5,823 nucleotides of DNA from the NCBI GenBank assembly GCA_964630665.1, contig CAZVVN010000127.1, positions 1-5,823 of the forward strand, in the 5' to 3' direction. This document shows, piece by piece, positions 1 to 4,741 of this stretch. This stretch comes from UBA9619 sp964630665. Lineage in GTDB: Bacteria; Pseudomonadota; Gammaproteobacteria; Arenicellales; UBA868. The notes under the pieces were generated by a model. That model was not told the origin of the DNA, did not search any database, and worked only from the letters and a program-made list of their open reading frames with translations. Both the position numbers and the translations under genes were made by a program. The stretch's first letter is position 1. Each line of letters begins with the position of its first letter.

Positions 1-957
1 GAATTTGCCATCGAGATAGACCCGCGCACTGTTACACCCCAGTCACTGGAGGAGCTACAACAACTGGGATTCAACCGCATCAGCCTGGGCGTACAGGATT
101 TCAATCCCAAAGTACAGGAGGCCATCCACCGCATACAGTCACCAGAAGAAACCCTGCGACTACTCCAGCACGCTCAGGAAATCGGTTTTCATTCAACCAA
201 TGTGGACCTCATCTATGGGCTTCCATTCCAGTCTGTCGAGACATTCAACCGGACGCTCGACCTGTTAATGACGGCACCACCAGACCGGTTGTCGGTATTC
301 AATTACGCCCACCTACCCTGGCGGTTTCCGGCGCAACGCCGAATCCATGAAAAAGACCTGCCGAGCAGTCAAGAAAAACTGCGTATCCTGGAAACCTGTA
401 TTCACTGGTTGACCGAAGCCGGGTACAGCTACATCGGCATGGACCACTTCGCCCGACCCCAAGATTCCCTTACCAAAGCCCAGTTGGACGGTACCCTGGG
501 TCGAAATTTTCAAGGCTATTCCACCCACGCAGACTGCGATCTGGTCGGAGTCGGTATCAGCGCCATCAGCCAGGTGGAAAATTGCTACAGTCAGAATCTG
601 AAAGAACTTGCCCCCTACCACCGAGCAGTAGAGAAAGGGGGTTTGGCTGTGGATAGAGGTTATCGGCTTTCTGGTGACGATCAGATTCGCCGGCGTGTTA
701 TAGACCATCTGATATGTTTCGGCCGGGCAGATCTTAAAGCGATCCTGGCACCTGGTCAGCTTGCGCCAAAGACCTATTTTGTCAGCGAACTCGCTGCGCT
801 CAACATCATGGCCACTGACGGGCTCCTGTCGGTAGATGAAGAATCCAACATTCAGGTGACGCCGGCTGGGCGCTTTCTGATCCGCAACATCTGCAGGGTG
901 TTTGACCGCTACGCTGCCGTCGCTGACAGTGATTCGAAGTATTCCCGGGTGATCTGA
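1..957 (+). CDS. hemN: Oxygen-independent coproporphyrinogen III dehydrogenase HemN, C-terminal 318 residues (5' end outside window)
   Basis: Radical SAM enzyme of anaerobic heme synthesis. It oxidatively decarboxylates two propionate side chains of coproporphyrinogen III to give protoporphyrinogen IX in the cytoplasm. The frame is open from base 1 and ends in TGA at 955-957. Conserved HemN blocks in order are GVQDF, DLIYGLP, RLSVFNYAHLP, YIGMDHFARP, RNFQGYST, GVGISAIS and the C-terminal ITVTP-like 'IQVTPAGRFLIRNIC' stretch, ending in YSRVI much as E. coli HemN ends in FSRVI. E. coli HemN is about 457 residues, so roughly the first 140 are missing, including the CxxxCxxC that binds the [4Fe-4S] cluster; this is a window edge, not a truncation. 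The IGMDHFARP block and the HemN-type C-terminal domain separate it from HemW. It converges on fnr with a 42-base gap. HemN is commonly under Fnr/Anr control, but its promoter lies outside the window. Confidence 0.96.
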   Translation, partial: EFAIEIDPRTVTPQSLEELQQLGFNRISLGVQDFNPKVQEAIHRIQSPEETLRLLQHAQEIGFHSTNVDLIYGLPFQSVETFNRTLDLLMTAPPDRLSVFNYAHLPWRFPAQRRIHEKDLPSSQEKLRILETCIHWLTEAGYSYIGMDHFARPQDSLTKAQLDGTLGRNFQGYSTHADCDLVGVGISAISQVENCYSQNLKELAPYHRAVEKGGLAVDRGYRLSGDDQIRRRVIDHLICFGRADLKAILAPGQLAPKTYFVSELAALNIMATDGLLSVDEESNIQVTPAGRFLIRNICRVFDRYAAVADSDSKYSRVI

Positions 958-999
958 TGCCACCCTGACCCGCAATCATCTGCCAGGCCTGGTTCCAGT

Positions 1000-1764
1000 T
1001 CAGGCGAGGTTTCGCTCGGGCAGACTTCCGGTACAGCCATCAATTCCATCGCGCAAGGCGTCGAAATCGTGAACGATGATGGTTCGCCCATTAACCGAGG
1101 CGATCTTGCTCTCCTTTAATCGTTTGAACAGGCGGCTGACGGTTTCCGCTGCCAGGCCCAGATAATTCGCAATATCGTGGCGCGACATACTGAGTCGAAA
1201 TTCATTCGCCGAAAACCCCCGCTGCTGGAAGCGCATGGACAGGCTGACCAGAAAAGTTGCCAGCCGTTCGTCGGCACTACGACGGGAAAGCAGAAGCAGC
1301 ATGGATTGATCTGAGTTGATCTGCCGAGCCATCAGTCGATCGAGTTCACGCCTGAGGCTTGGAATATTACTGCTCAATTCCTCTATCGAGTCGAGCGGCA
1401 ACTCACAGACATTACTGCGTTCAAGTGCAACCGCTGAACAGGAGTGATTGTCATCGAACCCATCGAAGCCGAACAATTCACCCGGCAGATAGAAACCAGT
1501 GATCTGGTTCTCACCATCCTGCGTCGATACCAAAGTCTTCAACGACCCTGATTTGACCGCATAGAGTGCAGTAAATTGATCACCGATTCGATAGAGCGGC
1601 TCATCGCGGCTCAAAGGGGGGCGCTGATCCACCATGGTCTCAAAACGACCCATGTCATCCGGACTGACACCACGGGGCAAACACAGTTCCGCGAGAGAAC
1701 AGTCTCTGCAGGTCAGTCTGATCGGCCCATTGCCTGGAAATTCAGCAACGTCAACCATCGGCAT
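1000..1764 (-). CDS. fnr: Fnr/Anr-type oxygen-sensing transcriptional regulator (Crp/Fnr family, [4Fe-4S])
   Basis: Global regulator that dimerises and binds TTGAT-N4-ATCAA sites when its oxygen-labile [4Fe-4S] cluster is intact. Numbered from the ATG at 1764, the N-terminal cysteines fall at 19, 22 and 28 (C-x2-C-x5-C, in CRDCSLAELC) and the fourth ligand at 120 (VCELP), matching E. coli Fnr C20, C23, C29 and C122. A cyclic-nucleotide-type beta-roll follows (about 45-130, GSLKTL and LPGELFGFDGF), then a dimerisation helix (about 130-165), then a helix-turn-helix (about 193-218) with ETVSR, the E..SR residues that read the TTGAT half-site. The frame is open back to a GTG at 1800, but no Shine-Dalgarno precedes it and a TATACT hexamer (1797-1792, minus strand) lies inside that extension. 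The ATGs at 1764 or 1758 give 254 or 252 residues, the usual length; choosing between them is uncertain. A perfect FNR box about 150 bases upstream makes autoregulation possible. Confidence 0.95.
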   Translation of the reverse strand: MPMVDVAEFPGNGPIRLTCRDCSLAELCLPRGVSPDDMGRFETMVDQRPPLSRDEPLYRIGDQFTALYAVKSGSLKTLVSTQDGENQITGFYLPGELFGFDGFDDNHSCSAVALERSNVCELPLDSIEELSSNIPSLRRELDRLMARQINSDQSMLLLLSRRSADERLATFLVSLSMRFQQRGFSANEFRLSMSRHDIANYLGLAAETVSRLFKRLKESKIASVNGRTIIVHDFDALRDGIDGCTGSLPERNLA

Positions 1765-1906
1765 GCCTACTTTTCTTGTAATTAGCCAAGAAGTATACAC
1801 GGTATTTTTTGTCGACGGTCCGCTGAACGTCCGAGAAACCCGTGAATTTTCGACAAGGTGAAGAATTTGTCGGATCTTCTGTGTTCGCTAAAAAACAACC
1901 TCATTC

Positions 1907-1920
1907 TTGATCTATATCAA
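1907..1920. promoter_or_regulatory. FNR/Anr box, perfect TTGAT-N4-ATCAA
   Basis: TTGATctatATCAA matches the Fnr/Anr consensus at all ten specified positions, and the flanking C and G extend the dyad by one pair (CTTGAT/ATCAAG). It lies between divergent fnr (start 1764) and the 36-codon membrane protein gene (start 1996). Its centre is 82 bases from the small gene's ATG and about 150 from the fnr ATG. A class II site would put the transcript start about 41 bases away, near 1955 on the plus strand, which leaves a 5' leader of about 40 bases for the small gene. The -10 sequence at the expected place (1943-1951) is poor, so activation of the small gene is inferred. An alternative -10 GATATT at 1932-1937 would instead place the box over the -35 region. 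Action on fnr itself is also possible. Confidence 0.88.
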
Positions 1921-1984
1921 GTTACCACGTCGATATTTCGGGCAAGTTAGAACGTTAGCTTTCAAGCGCTCATACACAAACGTC

Positions 1985-1990
1985 AGGAGA
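1985..1990 (+). promoter_or_regulatory. Ribosome binding site of the 36-codon membrane protein gene
   Basis: AGGAGA sits five bases before the ATG at 1996. This strong Shine-Dalgarno is the best single argument that this very short frame is translated. Confidence 0.8.
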
Positions 1991-1995
1991 GACGA

Positions 1996-2106
1996 ATGGA
2001 TAGTATTTCAGGCGGGCACAGAATTATTTGGATGATCTCAGCCTCCATCGCAGCTGTTGCAGTAATCGCCCTGACCCTCACGGTAATCAAATGGGCCTCG
2101 GGGTGA
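1996..2106 (+). CDS. Small single-pass membrane protein (36 aa), unrecognised, downstream of an FNR box
   Basis: The frame runs from ATG 1996 to TGA 2104-2106. The N-terminus, MDSISGGHRIIW, carries H8 and R9. An uninterrupted hydrophobic stretch follows at about residues 10-31 (rich in I, A, V and L), then K32 and a short tail WASG, so it should be a single transmembrane helix with almost no soluble part. Three independent signals support a real gene: AGGAGA at the right spacing, a perfect FNR box upstream, and a rho-independent terminator 35 bases after the stop. I do not recognise the family. By size and probable oxygen control it recalls accessory peptides of respiratory complexes (CydX of cytochrome bd, CcoM or CcoQ of cbb3 oxidase, NapE), but I see no sequence signature of any of these and do not assign one. 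It stands alone between fnr and a convergent small gene. Confidence 0.72.
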   Translation: MDSISGGHRIIWMISASIAAVAVIALTLTVIKWASG

Positions 2107-2140
2107 CGCTCGACCGGCCAAATCGAACCTGATCATCTCT

Positions 2141-2160
2141 GGGGACCGTTCCCCTTTTTT
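2141..2160 (+). terminator. Rho-independent terminator of the small membrane protein gene
   Basis: GGGGA pairs with TCCCC around a four-base CCGT loop, followed at once by six T residues (2155-2160). It lies 35 bases past the stop at 2106. On the minus strand no T run follows the hairpin, so it serves only plus-strand transcription. It closes a transcript of roughly 200 bases if that begins near the FNR box. Confidence 0.82.
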
Positions 2161-2179
2161 CGAAGATGGTCGCCAGGCG

Positions 2180-2398
2180 CTAGGCCGGTCTCTCCCAGCC
2201 TTTGCCCGCTCCACAACGCAGGCATCGCTGGTTCAGGAACACCTCCTGCCAGTCCGCATCGGTAGCCATATAGTCCAGGATCACCCGCAGGGCCTTGGAG
2301 GTACTGCGGAACTCGTAGGTTTCACGGGCGTATTCCAACATTTCGATTGTATCCGGGTGCAGCTCTACCTCTAGCGTAGCTTTTTTCCCCATCGCCAT
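2180..2398 (-). CDS. Small ribbon-helix-helix-like protein with C-terminal CxxC (72 aa)
   Basis: Chosen from ATG 2398 because AAGGA lies eight bases upstream; a GTG two codons earlier (2404) overlaps that Shine-Dalgarno region and is unlikely. After a basic MAMGKK, residues about 7-13 (ATLEVEL) look like the beta strand of a CopG/Arc-type ribbon-helix-helix fold. Next come a helix (about 14-29, DTIEMLEYARETYEF) and a second helix starting at the S-T-S-K-A turn (about 31-43, ALRVILDYM), the usual order beta-alpha-alpha. The tail has an acidic/aromatic segment (ATDADWQEVF) and CLRCG, a CxxC that could bind metal or be redox-active. Function is unknown. It may be a small DNA-binding regulator; without a neighbouring toxin, an antitoxin role is not supported. 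A perfect inverted repeat in its leader is a candidate operator. It is divergent from the lactonase gene. Confidence 0.75.
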   Translation of the reverse strand: MAMGKKATLEVELHPDTIEMLEYARETYEFRSTSKALRVILDYMATDADWQEVFLNQRCLRCGAGKGWERPA

Positions 2399-2406
2399 AA
2401 TCACTT

Positions 2407-2411
2407 TCCTT
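2407..2411 (-). promoter_or_regulatory. Ribosome binding site that fixes the start of the ribbon-helix-helix-like gene
   Basis: AAGGA on the minus strand lies eight bases before ATG 2398. It favours that start over GTG 2404, which almost touches it, and over ATG 2392. Confidence 0.65.
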
Positions 2412-2422
2412 GCCTGTGGTTA

Positions 2423-2438
2423 TTGAATTCAGATTCAA
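2423..2438. promoter_or_regulatory. Inverted repeat TTGAAT-N4-ATTCAA, possible operator
   Basis: TTGAATtcagATTCAA is a perfect 6-4-6 dyad, 25-40 bases upstream of the ribbon-helix-helix-like start codon, where an autorepressor would sit. It resembles an FNR box but has one extra base in each half (TTGAAT rather than TTGAT), so the half-site spacing differs from a true FNR box. Binding by the adjacent small protein is inference. Confidence 0.4.
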
Positions 2439-2492
2439 GCCAAAGTCTACCAATCCGGCCGGCTGAATATCACATGGTGTCCTGCACCGTCT

Positions 2493-2513
2493 GCGAACGC
2501 TTGGGTCGTTCGC
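2493..2513. repeat. Perfect inverted repeat GCGAACG-N7-CGTTCGC in the divergent intergenic region
   Basis: Seven paired bases on each side of a seven-base centre (CTTGGGT), about 110 bases upstream of the lactonase start and about 95 upstream of the ribbon-helix-helix-like start. The following bases are CCTTTCTG, not a T run, and the minus strand has none either, so it is a poor terminator. A dimeric regulator's operator or an RNA hairpin in a leader are the likelier readings. Confidence 0.4.
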
Positions 2514-2622
2514 CCTTTCTGATGTGTCCCCCGTAGAAAGTGAATAGACTATCCTTTTCCCGACAGCCGGAAATCGGGTCACCGGAGATAGTACTTGACC
2601 ATAGACCCCACGGGTTCCGAAC

Positions 2623-3627
2623 ATGCTGGCAATTGACCAACTGGAATTCACCGGCTCGGAACTCAATCGACCGGAATGTGTTCTCGCTACCCGCTCAGGG
2701 CATCTCTACACGGCAGACGCGCGGGGCGGCGTGGCAGTCACTTATCCCGATGGAAGGTCCCGATTGCTTGCCCACCGCACCGAGTCTCCATGGCTGCTAC
2801 CCAACGGCATCGCACTGATGCCGGAAGGGACTTTTCTACTCACCCACCTGGGGGATGTTTCCGGCGGCGTATTCCAACTGGACGGCCATGGCGAACTGAC
2901 ACCATTCCTCGAGGAGGTCGACGGCGTTGCGCTGCCACCCACTAATTTCGTCGGTCGTGACCACGCGGGAGGTATCTGGATCACCGTCAGCACTCGGCAC
3001 CATCCGCGCCACCAGGCCGCCAGAGCCGGTATTGCGGACGGCTTTATCGTACGGGTAGATGAGCGTGGCGCCCGGATCGCAGCCGAAGGCCTCGGCTACA
3101 CCAACGAATGCGCTGTCGATCCCGCCAGGAAATACCTTTACGTCAATGAAACCTTCGCCCGACGGGTATCGCGGTTCAGGCTTGACAAAAACGGAACGTT
3201 AAGTGGGCGGGAAACCGTCACAGAGTTCGGCCCGGCTGACTTTCCCGACGGCCTGACATTCGACTCGGCCGGTGATCTCTGGGTCACGTGCATCATCAGC
3301 AACCGGCTGATCCGCGTCGCACCAGATGGGAGCCAGCAGGTTATCCTCGAAGACTGTGATCATGAGAACATGGTGATCGTCGAGGAACGATACCAGGCGG
3401 GGTGCCTGCAGGGCGCTGATTTTGACCGGGTGCAGCCGAAGGTGCTTCGGAACATCTCCAGCCTAGCGTTTGGCGGTCCGGATCTGCGAACCGCCTGGCT
3501 GGGATGCCTGCGGGGAACGTCTCTGGCTACCTTTCGAAGTCCGAGCGCAGGTCTGATACCGGCCCACTTCGATGTCGTTCCCACCTGGCTCGACCGACTC
3601 GCATCGGTGCCTTCCAGCCCGTCATGA
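2623..3627 (+). CDS. SMP-30/gluconolactonase-family lactonase (six-bladed beta-propeller)
   Basis: Probable metal-dependent hydrolase opening a sugar-acid lactone to the aldonic acid. The 334-residue protein shows the family's metal-site positions: E18 in NRPECV, N161 in GYTNECAVDP and D209 in FPDGLTFD, equivalent to E18, N154 and D204 of human regucalcin. N61 in LPNGIAL and N108 in PPTNFVGRD lie in typical propeller turns near the active site. Repeated blade motifs include GHLYTAD, GGIWITVS, KYLYVNET and GDLWVTC. No signal peptide is visible, so it should be cytoplasmic. The start is the only reasonable one: an in-frame TAG lies six codons upstream and the family N-terminus begins at once. 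It has no clear Shine-Dalgarno. Its TGA overlaps the next gene's ATG (ATGA), implying translational coupling. The family also includes phosphotriesterase-like and strictosidine-synthase-like enzymes, so the substrate is open. Confidence 0.9.
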   Translation: MLAIDQLEFTGSELNRPECVLATRSGHLYTADARGGVAVTYPDGRSRLLAHRTESPWLLPNGIALMPEGTFLLTHLGDVSGGVFQLDGHGELTPFLEEVDGVALPPTNFVGRDHAGGIWITVSTRHHPRHQAARAGIADGFIVRVDERGARIAAEGLGYTNECAVDPARKYLYVNETFARRVSRFRLDKNGTLSGRETVTEFGPADFPDGLTFDSAGDLWVTCIISNRLIRVAPDGSQQVILEDCDHENMVIVEERYQAGCLQGADFDRVQPKVLRNISSLAFGGPDLRTAWLGCLRGTSLATFRSPSAGLIPAHFDVVPTWLDRLASVPSSPS

Positions 3628-4643
3628 CGCTGACGGTTGCCGGCGTCGGTGCCGGGTATTTTGCCCAGTATCATTTTGAGGCCTGGCAGCGCATCGATAA
3701 CGTCGAACTGGTGGCGGTGTGCGACCACGATACCAATCGCGCCCGGTCGACGGCCGGGCGCTACGCCATTCCGATGGTTTTCGACGATTTTGAGACAATG
3801 CTTGATCAAACAAGGCCCGAAGTCGTTGACATCATCACACCACCAGACACGCATGAGTCACTGGCTGGAAGTGCCCTGGCCGCCGGTGCAGCTGTCATCT
3901 GCCAAAAACCGCTCGCGCCCGACGTGGCGACTGCACGGCGGATGATCGAGGCAGCAGAGCAGCACAACGCGTTCTTTGCAGTCCATGAGAATTTTCGCTT
4001 CCAACCCTGGTACCAGGAAATCCGTACGCTGCTTAGCCGTGAGATTCTGGGTGACCTTTATTCGGTCAGCTTCAGGCTTCGCCCCGGGGATGGCCAGGGA
4101 TCCGATGCGTATCTGGAACGGCAGCCTTATTTTCAGCAGATGGAACGTTTCCTGATTCATGAGACCGGGATTCATTTCATCGACACCTACCGCTACCTTT
4201 TCGGTGAGATCCAGCGGGTCTACGCGGATCTTCGCCGGCTTAACCCAGCCATTGCAGGCGAAGATGCCGGGATGATCCTGTTCGACTTTAAAAGCGGTAT
4301 CCGTGGGCTTTGGGATGCCAACCGACTGGCCGATCACACGGCCAAGGACACCCGATTGACGATGGGTGAGATGCTGATCGAAGGCTCAGAAGCTGCCCTG
4401 CGGCTGGACGGCGCGGGCAAGCTCTTCATCAGACCCAAAGGGGGAGTTGAATCGACCCATCCGTACGACTGGAGCAACCAGGGCTTTGCCGGCGACAGTG
4501 TCTTGGCCTGCCAGCGTCATCTTGTCCAGTGCATCCTGGAGAAGCGGCCCTCACCAATCTCGGGGTGCGAATACCTGCGCAACCTCGTCATCGAAGAGGC
4601 AATTTATGAGTCGAACCACAAGGGCGAGAAAATCGAAGTGTAA
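3624..4643 (+). CDS. Gfo/Idh/MocA-family NAD(P)-dependent oxidoreductase
   Basis: Likely sugar or polyol dehydrogenase, 339 residues, the normal length of the family. The N-terminal Rossmann domain begins at residue 4 with VAGVGAGYFAQYH (G7, G9, G11), and a strand ending in VAVCD34 should contact the cofactor ribose. TPPDTH (72-77) is followed by QKP (94-96), the family's EKP motif with its catalytic/cofactor-binding Lys95. The C-terminal alpha/beta domain carries ENFRF (122-126) and HETGIHFID (179-187), the usual active-site histidine segment. The frame is open back to 3504, but that extension lies inside the lactonase gene and has no Rossmann sequence, and ATG 3624 overlaps the lactonase stop by four bases. 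No independent Shine-Dalgarno is seen, as expected for re-initiation. With the lactonase it would form an oxidation and ring-opening pair. The exact substrate and cofactor are unknown. Confidence 0.92.
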   Translation: MTLTVAGVGAGYFAQYHFEAWQRIDNVELVAVCDHDTNRARSTAGRYAIPMVFDDFETMLDQTRPEVVDIITPPDTHESLAGSALAAGAAVICQKPLAPDVATARRMIEAAEQHNAFFAVHENFRFQPWYQEIRTLLSREILGDLYSVSFRLRPGDGQGSDAYLERQPYFQQMERFLIHETGIHFIDTYRYLFGEIQRVYADLRRLNPAIAGEDAGMILFDFKSGIRGLWDANRLADHTAKDTRLTMGEMLIEGSEAALRLDGAGKLFIRPKGGVESTHPYDWSNQGFAGDSVLACQRHLVQCILEKRPSPISGCEYLRNLVIEEAIYESNHKGEKIEV

Positions 4644-4728
4644 GCATCTGGTTACGATGAGGATTATTACCCGATCACGGATAACTGCCGGCTGATCATT
4701 GACCGGATCTCGGTACGAGCTGAACCCC

Positions 4729-4733
4729 GGAGG
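4729..4733 (+). promoter_or_regulatory. Ribosome binding site of the beta-decarboxylating dehydrogenase gene
   Basis: GGAGG eight bases before ATG 4742, a strong site that fixes the start. The preceding 98-base gap (4644-4741) shows no terminator hairpin with a T run and no convincing promoter, so read-through from the two upstream genes is likely. Confidence 0.75.
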
Positions 4734-4741
4734 ACTCGAAC

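Noticed and set aside
313..975. Minus-strand 220-codon frame opposite hemN
   Set aside because: The plus strand encodes an unmistakable HemN over the same bases; the antisense translation has no recognisable domain.
983..1005. Hairpin candidates CCAGGCCTGG and GCCTG...CAGGC as a hemN terminator
   Set aside because: The first has no loop, the second only five pairs with a nine-base loop, and neither is followed by a T run.
1765..1800. GTG start of fnr at 1800, adding 12 residues
   Set aside because: No Shine-Dalgarno before it, the extension has no counterpart in Fnr, and cysteine spacing from the N-terminus fits the ATG at 1764 or 1758.
2423..2438. Second FNR box (TTGAATTCAGATTCAA)
   Set aside because: Each half has an extra base relative to TTGAT-N4-ATCAA, so the spacing of the recognised bases is wrong for Fnr; kept only as a generic operator candidate.
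3504..3623. Upstream in-frame start of the Gfo/Idh/MocA oxidoreductase at 3504
   Set aside because: The 40 extra residues lie within the lactonase gene, are arginine-rich and lack family similarity; the Rossmann fold begins right after ATG 3624, which overlaps the lactonase stop.
3360..4337. Long minus-strand frames (3360-3854 and 3858-4337) opposite the lactonase and oxidoreductase genes
   Set aside because: No family motifs; they mirror the codon pattern of the real plus-strand genes.
4657..4695. Twelve-codon frame ATG...TGA between the oxidoreductase and dehydrogenase genes
   Set aside because: No Shine-Dalgarno, no hydrophobic or attenuator-like pattern and no terminator after it.
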